Made by a program: the position numbers and the translations under genes
Notes under the pieces: generated by a model
What the model saw: only the letters and a program-made list of their open reading frames with translations
Told to the model about the DNA's origin: nothing
The model's database searches: none
Shown: positions 22,073 through 33,896 of the stretch, piece after piece
How positions within the stretch are numbered: the stretch's first letter is position 1
Layout of the letters: every line of letters starts with the position of its first letter
NCBI GenBank assembly: GCA_001972305.1
Contig: BDDD01002285.1
Coordinates: 1 to 64,000, forward strand
Direction: 5' to 3'
Source of the DNA: Cephalotus follicularis
Taxonomy: Eukaryota; Streptophyta; Magnoliopsida; Oxalidales; Cephalotaceae
DNA length: 64,000 bases

Positions 22073-25000
22073 ATGGAAGGACGACGAAGTAGAAGCGTAC
22101 GAGGAGAGAGGTCTGGGCCGTCGACTAGGCGTACCCATTAAAATAGAGGTGTCGAAGAACAAGGAGAAGTTAATGCACCTCAGGAAGCAGAACCTGCTAC
22201 TCCTGCGAGAGAGGAATGGTGAGGATTTATGAGGAGAATGCATGCCATGATAAGTCAAATGCATGAATTTATGCAATGGCAACCAGATGAAGATGAACAA
22301 CCACCTGCTGCTGTACCAGTTAGACGTGCAGTTGAGGCTTCTGAGCAGACATCAGCCGCTCAGCCAGCCAGGCGGGCTGTAGCTGCAAGGATATCAGTCG
22401 ATAAACCTTCACGACGAGAGAACCTGTTTATCGGATTCTTGAAGTTAAATCCTCCAGCCTTCATAGGAGATCCTGATGGTATATCGGTTGAGAGATGGCT
22501 AATGCAAATGGACAAGATTTTCTGAGTTATGGGTTGCTCTGCTCTCAGAAGGTTATGTTTGCAACGTACATGTTACAAGGCAAAGCAGAACACTGGTGGA
22601 AGATGATTGAATCCCAGTGGGAGATATCTGGAATGACATATTCTTGGGATACTTTTAAAGCAGAATTCAATGACAAATTCTATCCCGAGGTGGAGATTAA
22701 CAAAAGAGAAACTGAATTTCTAGGCTTGACATAGTGAGATATGACTATGGCCCAGTATGAGGCCAAGTTCATCGAGTTATCGAGGATAGCTCCATATATG
22801 GTAAACATTGAGTCAAGGAAGGCTAAGAAGTTCCTTGGAGGACTTTGACCTGATATTCAAGAGAAGTTAGTGCCCATACATCTACGACCCTTCTTTGAGC
22901 TTTCTAGTAGGGCACGTGAAGTGGAAGCCTTGGCCCAGCGGTTCCAGAGTTTAGAGATCCAGACAGGCCAATGGAGACCTGCTCCTTGTGGTGAACAATC
23001 GGGAAAAAGTTCTGGAAGTAGTAATAAGTCCCGCAAGTCCGGTTATCACAGTAGTCCAAGGCAAGGAGAATCTCCCCACAGTGTTGGCAGCCCAGTAGGA
23101 CCTTCGAGGTTGGGAAGGCAATCTCGTGGTTCTCAGCAAAGAAGACCCGGTCGTGATACACGACGGAGGCACCAGTGGAGGACAGCTTCGTAGGGAGATT
23201 CTTGTAAACCTTCCAATGATGAGAAGGAGTCTGTTGAACCCTGTGTGCATTATGGTCGTACCAACCATGCTTCTGAAGATTGCTGGTCGAAAGATGGTAG
23301 GTGTTGGACTTGTGGAGCCCCAGATCATATATCCACTCAATGTCCACAGAATCAGTTCAACAGAGAAGGTTAAACATGACAAGGTTCAAACCAATCGTAG
23401 GGAAGTTTCTAGCAAGGCCGCCCTAGCACCAGTTCACGTGGAGACCGTGGCAAGCAGCCGATGGGATCCGCACCAACAGTACAAGGAAGAGTATATGTTA
23501 TGGATCAGCAAGCTGCAGCTGGATCACCCTCAGTGATTGGTGGTATGGTTTATGTGTCTCAGCTTGTGGCATGAACTTTGATTGATCCAGGCTCGTCCCA
23601 TTCATATGTTGCTTCTAATTTTATAAGTCGTATGAATATGGAGCTCGAGCCTTTACCTTTAATGATAGATGTCAGCATACCAGTAGGAGAGTCGCTTACC
23701 TCCCAATGGGTGTGTAGATCTTGTGCCATCGAGATTTGTGGACACGTTCTTCCGGCAGACCTTAGAGTACTGTCGATGGGCGGACTTGATATGATTCTCG
23801 GTATGGATTGGCTGTCAGAACATTATGCATATGTGGATTGTAATAGGAAGGTTGTGACCTTCCATTTGCCAGGACAGTCTCCGTTCCAGTTTATCAGGAC
23901 GTTAGAGCATCAGCCAATTTCCATGATATCTGCTTTTTAGGCTGACAGACTCTTGAGACAGGGCTGTACTACTTACCTGGCGCATGTTACAGATGAAAGT
24001 ATATGGACACCAAAGTTGGAGGATGTTCCTGTGGTTTGTGAATACCCGGATGTGTTTCCGGAAGAACTGCCATCCTTACCTCCTGAGAGAGACGGGGAGT
24101 TTTCTATAGATCTTCCACCAGGAACAGCTCCAGTATCGATAGCTCCTTACCGGATGGCCCCTCATGATTTAAAGGAATTGAAAGTGCAACTACAGGAGTT
24201 ATTGGATACATGTTTTATCAGACCTAGTGTATCCCCGTGGGGAGAACCAATCTTGTTCATGAAGAAGAAGGATGGATCCTTGAGAATGTGTATCAATTAC
24301 CGACAGTTGAACAAAGTGATAGTCAATAACAAGTATCCACTGTCGCACATCGACGATCTGTTTGATCAGCTAAATGGATCTTCAGTGTTCTCTAAGTTGG
24401 ACCTGAGCTCAAGATATCACCAGCCCCGAGTTAGAGCAGAAGATATTCCCAAGACTGCTTTTACATCACGATATGGAGACTACGAATTCGTAGTAATTCC
24501 TTTCGGGGTGACCAACGGCCTTGCAGCATTTATGAGCTTGATGAACAAGATATTCAGTCCATATCTTGATCAGTTTATAGCGGTGTTTATTGATGATATC
24601 CTGATTTATTCTAAGTCCATGGAGGAACATGGTGAACACCTGCACTTGGCATTGCAGACGCTCAGAGACCACCAGTTATATGCCAAGTTTAGCAAGTGTG
24701 AATTCTGGTTGTCAGAGGTAACATTCCTTGGTCATGTTATATCCAGCGCATGATTGTCAGTAGATCCTACAAATATTGAAGCAGTGAAGAGCTGGAAGCA
24801 ACCAACAAATGTGACCGAAGTCTGGAGCTTTCTTGGCTTGGCAAGATACTACCGTCGGTTTGTAGAAGGGTTTTCAAAAATAGCTACACCTCTGACCCGA
24901 TTGATGCAGAAGAATGTGGCTTTTGTTTGGGATCATGCTTGCGAATAGAGTTTCCAAGAGTTAAAGCATCGCCTGACTACTGCGCTAGTCCTAGCCTTAC

Positions 25001-26851
25001 TAGACGGCAACGAAGGTTTTGTTGTTTACAGTGACGCATCAGACAGTGGCTTGGGATGTTCCTTATGCAGAATGGTAGAGTGATCGCATACGTCTCAAGG
25101 AAACTAAAGCCCCATGAAGAGAACTATCCAACTCATGATCTTCAGTTAGCTGCGAAAGTGTTTGCTCTGCATAAATGGAGGCATAATCTATATGGTACCA
25201 AGTTCGATGTTTACACCAATCACAAGAGCTTAAATTACTTGTTCTCACAGAAGGACCTGAATATGAGACAACGGAGATGGCTAGAGTTGCTCAATGACTA
25301 TAAATGTGAAATAGAGTACCATCCAGGCAAGGCTAATGTTGTTACAGATGCCCTCAGTCATCGATTAGCTTGTCTAACCATTGCTCATATTCAGACACAT
25401 CAATGGTTAACGGACCCAGTACGTAAAGCTCATAGCAACAACGGAGATTTGCTTAAGACAGCTTTGAGCAAAGATGGAGGTTTGAAACCAGATTTCTCTG
25501 TACAAGGTGACGGATTAATCCGATATCAGGGCAGAATATGTGTTCCAACAACAAAGAGCTGAAGGATGAACTGTTGTCGCAAGCGCATTGCTCCAGTTTC
25601 TTTGTACATCCGTGAAGTACCAAGATGTACCGGGATCTAAAGCTGGACTGTTGGTGGAATAACATGAAGAGAGAGATAGCAGAGTGTGTTGCTCCTGTTT
25701 GACATGTCAACAGGTTAAAGTAAAACACCAAAGACCAGCAAGATTGTTGTAGCCGTTGCCCGTGGCATAGTGGAAATGGGAACACATAATGATGGATTTT
25801 GTGATAGGACTGCCCGGAACAAGGAATGGTCGTGATGCTATATGGGTAATCGTTGACCGCTTTACTAAATCTGCTCACTTTCTCGTGATCAAGACGAACT
25901 TTTCTCTCACACGGCTAGCAAATTTGTATATAGTTGAAATTGTAAGGCTCTATGGAGTACCAGGCTCCATGAAGTACCACTCAGCGTGGTGTCTAACAGA
26001 GACCCTCGTTTTACGTCGCAGTTTTGGAGAAAACTGCAAGAATCTTTTGGTACTCAATTGAACTTTAGCACAGCTTTTCATCCTCAGACTGATGGGCAGT
26101 TTGAGCGGACCATTCTGACTCTGGAAGACATGCTACGGACATGTGTTTTGGATTATGGAGGTAGATGGGAAGACCATCTACTGTTGGTAGAGTTCTCGTA
26201 CAACGACAGTTTTCACACTAGTATTGGTATGGCACCATTCGAGGCTCTTTATGGAAGAAAATGTAGAACCCCGATCTGTTGGTTCGAAGTGGGTGAATAG
26301 AGTCTTGTGGGACCCAAGCTTGTGCAAGACACAATTGAGAAGGCAAAGGTTATCCGGGAAAGACTCTGTACGGCACAAAGTAGACAGAAAAGCTATGCAG
26401 ACACCGCAGGCGAGAGTTGGAGTTCATTGTGGGCGATCATGTATTCCTTAAAGTCTCTCCGACTAAAGGATTTATGAGGTTCGACAAGAAAGGAAAGTTG
26501 ACCCCTCAGTTTATAGGACCTTTTGAGATCCTTGAGAGAGTGGGCGCTGTTGCTTATCGACTTGCCTTACCACCCATCCTGGAAGATGTGCACAATGTAT
26601 TTCATGTTTCGATGCTGCGGAAGTACCATCTTGACCCTTCTCATGTTTTACGATGGGAGCCACTGGAGTTGAGAATGGATTTGAGTTTTGAAGAGATACC
26701 AATCCAGATTCTTGTCCGACGGATCAAGCAGCTGAGGAACAAAACCATTCCGTTAGTGAAGGTATTGTGGCAATACCACAGAGTGGAAGAAGCTACATGG
26801 GAAAGAGAAGATGGTATGCAGGCCAAGTACCCCCAGTTATTTTCATCCTAG
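22073..26851 (+). pseudogene. gag-pol: Element C gag-pol: gag, protease, RT, RNase H, integrase, chromodomain
   Basis: The start at 22073 (MEGRRSRSVRG) matches that of element E. Gag holds two zinc knuckles; the second is CWTCGAPDHISTQC (23302-23343). Protease: DPGSSHSY at 23584. [13 protein letters not shown] (about 24220), FIDD at 24586-24597. RNase [11 protein letters not shown] near 25030 with a 1-bp deletion at about 25058. Integrase: MDFVIGLP (25792), then an inserted 17 bp near 25960 that breaks the frame, and SNRD where the catalytic Asp is Asn. The chromodomain [15 protein letters not shown] (26758-26802) closes it, ending before TAG at 26849. Roughly a dozen stops, most as CAG to TAG or CGA to TGA (for example 23938, 24946, 26298). 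Closest relative in the window is E. Confidence 0.92.
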
Positions 26852-26875
26852 GAAATCTCAGGATGAGATTTCTAT

Positions 26876-26888
26876 AAGGAGGGGAGGA
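26876..26888 (+). other. Polypurine tract of element C
   Basis: AAGGAGGGGAGGA lies directly before the 3' LTR start TGTAAGAACCC at 26889. It would prime plus-strand DNA synthesis. Confidence 0.88.
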
Positions 26889-27376
26889 TGTAAGAACCCT
26901 AAATATTATAAAGAATTATTATTGGGCTGTGTAATGATTTTTTCCCACCTTTTGGGCTGGGCCTGAATTTTTTTATGTATTTATTTGAGGCTTAATGTGA
27001 TATAATTTGTGAACTTGGGCTAAAGAGATTATGCTTTTCTCCTTGGGCAGGATTTAATGCTATAATTAGATTTTTAGGCTTGTATGTGGAAAGTCTAATA
27101 TGGCCCAAGTGGGAGGAGGCTAGCCCAAGCCCACCAGAGGCTCGCACCCGTAAGAATTCTCTCAAGAATTGTAGACTCTTCCATGACCATTATAAAAGGG
27201 GAAAGGAACCTGGTAAAAACACTTTTGGTCATTTCTTGCACAGTTTCTCAAGAAAAATCGGGAGAATGAGAGAGTGGGAAGAAGATGTGGACAAGAGGGG
27301 CACTGTCCATGGAGCCCCCATGTCCCCTGCCTTCTGATGGTATAAATACCCTTTCCCTGGGAGCAAGAATGGTACA
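26889..27376 (+). repeat. 3' LTR of element C, first segment
   Basis: It matches 19253-19740 of the 5' LTR, including both TATA boxes, up to GGTACA, where element D begins. About 120 bp of LTR (corresponding to 19745-19867) is missing between this segment and the second at 33897. Confidence 0.93.
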
Positions 27377-30300
27377 TGTAACGACCCGCATGAATTTTGG
27401 GTAAATTGATGTTTGGGCTTGGGGGAATTTTTTTTTTCTTTTCTCCTTGGTTGTGGTTAGCTTGGGCTCTTTTCCTTGGGTAAGTGTTACTTTGGCTTGG
27501 GCTTGGTGGAGGCCCAATGTTATATGATGTGGTTAAGAGATAAGATATTTTTAGTTGGTGTTGGGATATGTGCAAAGCTTGCTTAGGAAGCTTGGCATTT
27601 GACTTTAGATAGATATCATATCTATGATATCACTCTTGAAGAAGCATTTGGAAGAGTGAGCTTTCATGTTTCATCTTTCTTCTGAAGCTTTGATCGCTGT
27701 TTGAGGTTGGGACTTTCTTTTTCCCATCTACGCGTCTAGCAGGTGAGTGTCCTCCTCAGTACATTTTGGGCATCGCATGGTTGGTGCAGGCACGATCTTT
27801 GAGGCCGAGGAAGAGTTTCGCCGTGGTTTTCATGGATGTATGTGGTTCATGCATAGCTTCAGAGATGTTGTTCATGGTAGCTAAGCGTTGTTGTGTGTTG
27901 GTCTTGCAGAGGAAGATCTAGGCACGGAGCCCGCGCAACAAGGAAGCTAGCTGAGGAATCTACTGATACTAGTGAGTGGGAGGTTCTTATTTCTATCAAT
28001 TGATAACTGAGAGTTTATTGTTTATATGCCATTCCATGATATTATTTTTGACTGGGACTTCTTCTCCTGTCATCTTGTTGATATTGCGTGTGAATACTTT
28101 TGCTTTCGAGCTGAGGGCTCCATGCCTGGGTTGAACTCATTGTTCCCCCTTTCTGTTTAAGTATTCATGCTTTATTTGATATCATGTGTTGTTGTCCTCG
28201 AGTACTGGTTACTGGGAGCTGGTTACTTGGTTATGTATGAGATTGTCGGCACGAGATTGTCTAAGTGGTCATACATTTACCTCTGAGCCGATGTTCTCCT
28301 CTGTCATCTCGTCAAGGGTGGAGCTAAGAGGTGATTCGTGTGCCCCTTGGACGATACTAACGCTATGTGATTGCTGATGAGGTAGCTTCTCGATCGAGGT
28401 TCACCTGGTGTAGTGCTGAGCTCGTGATTGCTGACAGGGGTGGGCTTGCGTAGCCCCTCGATCGAGGTTCAAGTAGGGAGGTACCCCAACGTGTGATTTC
28501 CGGGGGAGGAGTGCTAGCGTAGCCCTTCTACCGATGTTCATACGGTGCTCTAGAAGTGGGTATCTATATGCGTATATGAGGGATGTGTTCTATCCTATAA
28601 CCCATGATCGCATTGATAGAACGTCAACGGAGTTGTTATTTGTGCTTGCCGAGGTGGTTCCGGCTATGGAAGTGTGTGAGAATGATGTGTGCATGTGCGT
28701 GTGTGGAGTGTCCCTTTGATTGATACAGTACTAGTAGTCTCCTTGATAATTGTTGATCCTTAGAGTTGATCTTTGGTTGATCCTTGGATCCCTGGCATGT
28801 TCTGACATATAAACTGTTGTTTATCTTCTTTCCTTGAGGTCGGTCATTGAGTTGGTAGCTCTGATCTCTCCTCGGGCTTTCCTTTTTACTGAAATCCTTG
28901 TATATTTTCACCTCTGCCTTGTTTTGTTGAGAAGTGGATATGGGTTGTCCCCAGCCCAGTTGGGGCAGGGCATGTTCACCTTGGCTCTTGGCACCCCGGT
29001 GGAAGTGGGTTTGCCCAGAATATTCCTTGATCTTACTCACTAGTCAGTTGGACTAATCCCCTCTCAGTTTTGTCTGCAACGGGAGTGGGGCAGCAGTGTT
29101 CTTGAGATCCACTAAGGACAGCGTGTGAAAGAGGTAGACTCCGGACGCAGCACCTTAGGATGGCTCCTAGGCCACTGGTACCTTCATGCATTTGGGGACA
29201 TTCTTGGGGGTTTTGTTGTATAGATTTTGTTAATGTCTATGCCTTGTAACCCTTTTGGTGTAAGCATGTGTCTAAACACTTGGATGTTGGCCGTCCTTGG
29301 CATTTTGCCCAGGACAGTGTATATAATTCTCTTGTTTTATATACTTTGTTTTTTGAGCTGTTTTCCTAGCCCTGGCGTTGTTTATGTTAAGTGTTTGGGC
29401 GTGCATGGACGACGTATGAGTTCGGGGGTTGTTTGACCTTATGCAGAGGTGTAGGTCTCCCCAGCCCTAGCCTTGGTGAAACTTCAGTGTTTCTCCCCGG
29501 GCCCTTTTGTGCATGGAACCTCTGCTGAGATGCCAGGGGAGGGTTGGCAGTGTTCATGGTTGGTCAAACCATAGGTTGACTTCGTAACTCGGGTTAGTTA
29601 ACCCTAAACTGGGGTCTAGTGGCGTCCCCGGGTGTTGTCCCCGAGCATGCCGTAGGCATTAAGTGGGAGTAGGCAGTTTTCCTTAGTTTTACCCATCCTC
29701 CTGACCATGGACCAACTCGGTCCCTGGAGTCGTTTTGGTGGGTGAGCCCTGGTGGATCCCATAGGTGCTTGACCGAGCCGAGATTCCATCTCCGTAGTGT
29801 AAGTTGAGCGTTGGTGGGACCTCGGGTGGTTGTCCTTTACTCTACTTTTGTCCCTGGTGCCCTTGTGTTGATCTCAGGCTTAGTCTTATGTTTAAACGTT
29901 GTCGTTTCATGTGCCCATGCATAACCTTGTTTGTATGGGTCATGCCCTGGGGAGGACATGTCCGAAGTTAGTCATCCAATGAGGACATGCTTGAGGATGG
30001 CTCGTCCGGGGAAGGCATGTCTTAGGATGGAAGCGCAGGCCTGGCTTGTGTTGCGTCTTGTTGTGTTGGCATGCCCTGCCCGGGACCCCAGGCAAGACGT
30101 AGGGTTATGTTCTTTGCCCTGGCTCCTTCCCCTGGCATGTTCCTTTAGTGGAACGGTGCATTTGCTAAGAGGTGTTGTGTGTGTTTCCTTTAGTTAAACG
30201 GTGCGTTTGCTAAGTGGGTGTTCTGTGTGTATCGTTTAGTTAAACGGTGAGTTGTGGGAATGGTTTTAAGTAAGGGTTATTTATAGTTTTACCCTTCCTT

Positions 30301-30530
30301 CTTTGTCCCTTCTCTGTTGTGTGTTTCTTTGGGAATTTCTTGTTTTTATGCCTTAGGCGCGTTTGGCCTGGGGAGCACGGTTCTCCTTGGCAGCGTGTTT
30401 TTAACGCCTGACCTGGCCTTAGCGTTAGCCTTTGTTTTTGTTGGGATTTTGGTTAGGGATCCAGGTATGGAATTCTTCCACCTGGCACGGTCGTCCTCGG
30501 GCGGGGTTGCTCGGGAACTGGGCGTTTAAG
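27377..30530 (+). repeat. 5' LTR of element D (about 3.15 kb)
   Basis: It begins TGTAACGACCCGC; the end is decayed (GGGCGTTTAA, about 30530) just before the primer site. It belongs to the same family as the solo LTR at 13786. It contains two copies of the palindrome CTCGATCGAG followed by GTTCA (28388 and 28458), and a roughly 50-bp unit 'tttagt.aaacggtg.gtttgctaag' repeated about three times (30140-30250). No GTCGAC array. Confidence 0.82.
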
Positions 30531-30536
30531 CTTTTT

Positions 30537-30550
30537 TGGTATCAGAGAGA
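30537..30550 (+). other. Primer-binding site of element D
   Basis: TGGTATCAGAGAGA matches the first 11 bases of the initiator-Met primer site, just beyond the LTR end and 110 bp before gag. Confidence 0.85.
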
Positions 30551-30660
30551 CCGATTTAGTTTCCTTGTGTTTCTTTGGAGACTTTTGAGGGGTATGCATG
30601 CATTGCATTTAATGTAGTATACATGTTAGTGATGTCCTAACCTTGCATGTGAAGGTAGAT

Positions 30661-33600
30661 GGTGCCTCCGCGTCAGACTCGAGGAAGTGGCATGGGTAGG
30701 GGACGAGGAGTCTCCCCAGCCAGAGAACATGGTCAGGGTAGAGGAAGAGAGACCTCCCCACCACATGTGGATCAAGAACTGCCTCCTGTTAGACCTGGTG
30801 TGCAGGCTAACCCTGGGATGGTTGAATAAGAAACTGGACCAGCTGTGGTAGCTGAGGTCCCGGCAGCGTAGTCAGCAGCGTAGGTACCTCCTCTGATTGG
30901 TACTAGTGGTCAAGTAGAGTGGATGCAGTTTGCTACGATGATAGCACAAGCTTTGAGTTGTTCCCGACCTCAAGCTTTACCGGTGGAACGTTTGCAACGT
31001 TTAGGTGCTGCAACCTTTGAGGGAACGGATGATCTAGCTGATGCAGAGGCATGGTTGAATCATCTTGAGATGCTCTTTGTACATATGGGAGTTTCGGACG
31101 ACTCACGCGTTGGACTTGCCGTCTTCTTGGTAAGGAAGAATGCTCTTCGATGGTGGGAAGCTCTCCAAGCTAGGCATACTGATGTTGCTATGATCACTTG
31201 GGATGTTTTCAAGAGAGAGTTTCGTCAGTACTTCTTCATGGCTACCTTCGTGAAGCGGAAGAGGAGAGAGTTTCTGCATTTGCGTCAGGGGAGTATGACC
31301 GTGACCTAGTATGACTACCGCTTTATGGAGTTGTCTCATTTTGCTCCGTCTTTGGTTGCAGACCAAGAGGACAGGTGTGAGAAATTATTGGATGAGTTGA
31401 ATCCTGAGGTGAGACATACTGTGGCATCAACCAACTGGACTGTCTTTGGAGATTTGGTGGAATCTTCCAAGAGGGTTGAGCAGAGTATTACGGAGCAGAG
31501 GAATCGCCAGGAAAGGGGACAAAAGAGAGATGGATAGCAGGCTGCTCAAGGGGAGGGTTCCTCCCGAGGACAAGGGAAATGAAGGAAACGGTACCCCAAC
31601 CAGAAAGCTGACGGTGGAAACCGGAGACAGGCTAGGTCTGATGGCCTGGGGACATTTTCTTTGCAGCAGACGAATCCTCCTATAGCCAGTGGTGCGCAGT
31701 AGAGCAGGCACCAGAGCTCTTCAATTTCTCAACAGCCTCCCAAGTGCCAGAAGTGTGGTCCCTTCCACTTTGGCAACTGCAAGGCAGATACCCATGAATG
31801 TTTCTGGTGTGGCCAGGTTGGGCACTTCAAGAGGAATTGTCCACAAGCCCAGCAGACCACGAAGACACCTGGATCAGCTGATTCTAATAGACAACCTGTG
31901 GGAGCCAGAGGTGGATCAACGGCTTCGCAAGTGGGATCATCCAGGGCTGGTGGAAGTCATCAGCAGGGTAGATCAGCGGCGATAGATAGAGTCTATGCTA
32001 TTAACAGAGAAGATGCTCTCGAATCCGCGGACGTGGCTATAGGTAAGGCTCTTATCTTCAGTAGAGATGCCACGGTTTTGTTTGACACGGGAGCCTCTTT
32101 ATCCTTTGTTGTCCATGCATTTTGCAAACATGCATGTGGAGTGTTGAGTTCCTTGGACGAAGAGATTGTCGTATCTGTTCCTACGGGCCAGAGGTACCGT
32201 GTATAACGAGTCTACAGAGGTTGTGACGTTGTGATCAAGGAACGGAGTTTTGTAGCCGACCTTATTCCCTTCAAGATTGAGGACTTTGATGCCATCCTGA
32301 GCATGGATTGGCTGGTAAGGCACCAAGCAGTGGTCGATTGTTCGCGTAAGGTTGTTTCCTTTTGCTTGCCCGACGAGTCAGGCATGGAGTTAGTTTGCGA
32401 GCAGCGCTCGGCACCTCTGAAGTTGATCTCGGCTATGGTTGCACGTAAGGCTTTGGGTAAAGGTGTGCAAGGATTCTTAGCTCATGTTGTGGATGCTCGG
32501 ATGACTAAGCCAGAGGTAGGGGACATACCCGTGGTTTGTGAGTTTCCCGATGTCTTCCCCGACGAGTTACTAGGTCTTCCTCCGGATAGGGAAATAGACT
32601 TTGAGATCGAGTTGATCCCTGGTGCGGCTCCTATATCCCTTGCTCCTTACTGTATGGCACCTGTAGAGTTGAAAGAGCTAAAGGTACAGTTGGAAGACTT
32701 TTTGGATAAGGGATTTATCCGACCTAGTATTTATCCATGGGGTGCTCCGGTCCTGTTGGTGAAGAAGAAGGATGGAGCTATGCGCTTGTGTATCGACCAC
32801 AGGCAACTCAACAGGGTCACTGTGCATAACAAGTACCCGCTGCTAAGGATCAATGACTTGTTTGATCAGTTGCGAGATGCCTGTGTGTTCTCTAAGATAG
32901 ATCTTCGGTTTGGATATCACCAGTTGAAGGTGAAGGAAGAGGATGTTCTAAAGACAGCCTTTAGATCTCATTATGGTCTCTATGAGTTCTCAGTTATGCC
33001 ATTTGGTTTATCCAATGCACCAGCTGTTTTCATGGATTTGATGAATCGTGTGTTCCAACCCTTCTCGGACACCTCTGTGGTGGTGTTCATAGATGATGTG
33101 ATGGTATACTCGCGGAGTATGGCTGAGCACGAGGAACACCTGAGGATTATTTTGCAGACCTTGAGAAACCATGAGTTGTATGCTAAGCTCAGTAAATGTG
33201 AGTTTTGGTTGGATAGGGTTGTGTTTTTGGGCCATGTGATCTCGAGCCAAGGTGTTGAAGTGGACCCGAGGAAGGTTGAAGCTGTGTTGGCTTGGGAAAG
33301 ACGCAAGAGCGTACTTGAAGTGCGCAGTTTCCTTGGACTTGTTGGCTATTACCAAAGATTCGTGGAGGGATTCTCGGCAATAGCGGCTTCTCTGTCGAAG
33401 TTGACAAGGAAGGATGTGAAGTTCGTTTGGTCAGAAGACTGTGAGAAGAGCTTCCAGATGCTGAAGGATAAGTTGACGTCAGCTCTGGTGTTGACCCTTC
33501 CTTCTCTGGGGGTTGGTTTTGTGGTGTACAATGATGCTTCTTTGCACGGCCTTGGTTGTACGTTGATGCAAGAAGGGAAGGTTATTGCCTATGCTTCTCG

Positions 33601-33896
33601 GCAGTTGAAGGTACATGAGCACAATTACCCTATGCATGACTTGGAGTTAGCTGCGGTGGTGTTTGGTTTGAAGATATGGCGTCATTATCTGTATGGTGAA
33701 GTCTGCCAGATCTTTACCGACCACCAGAATTTGAAGCATTTGTCTTCTCAACCACATTTGAACATGAGGCAGAGGAGATGGATCGAGCTCATCAAGGATT
33801 ATGACTGTACCATCGAGTATCATCATGGTAAAGCCAACGTGTTTGTTGATGCGTTGAGCAGGAAGTCTTCCGCTTCCTCGGCTCATGTGCGGTTGG
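30661..33896 (+). pseudogene. gag-pol: Element D gag-pol: gag, protease, RT, RNase H (integrase lost)
   Basis: The start at 30661 (MVPPRQTRGSG). The retrotransposon gag domain lies around 31000-31300 (ADAEAWLNHLE, RWWEAL), with a knuckle CFWCGQVGHFKRNC at 31799-31840. Protease DTGASLSF at 32084; RT with FIDD at 33086-33097; RNase H with [10 protein letters not shown] (33530) and TDHQNLK (33717). From 32231 the frame is open to 34006, the longest in the window, but its last 37 or so codons are C LTR sequence. Upstream stops, all single-base: TAA near 30826; TAG near 30868, 30880, 31307, 31535 and 31700; TGA near 31576; TAA at 32204. Reading frame is otherwise kept, so it decayed mainly by point transitions plus the terminal deletion. 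Confidence 0.92.

Larger units (their letters stand above)
27377..33896 (+). mobile_element. Element D: 3'-truncated Ty3/gypsy element inside the C 3' LTR
   Basis: It comprises a 5' LTR (27377 to about 30530), primer site, gag, protease, RT and RNase H. It stops just after the RNase H tail (DALSRK, about 33865), and C LTR sequence resumes at 33897. Integrase, chromodomain, polypurine tract and 3' LTR are absent, as is about 120 bp of C, so one deletion removed the D right end together with host LTR. The target duplication is therefore not visible. Confidence 0.88.

Noticed and set aside
22073-26851. TAG recoding or readthrough as a gag-pol strategy
   Set aside because: Stops are scattered through every domain at Gln/Arg positions and accompany frameshifts and catalytic losses, so decay explains them better.
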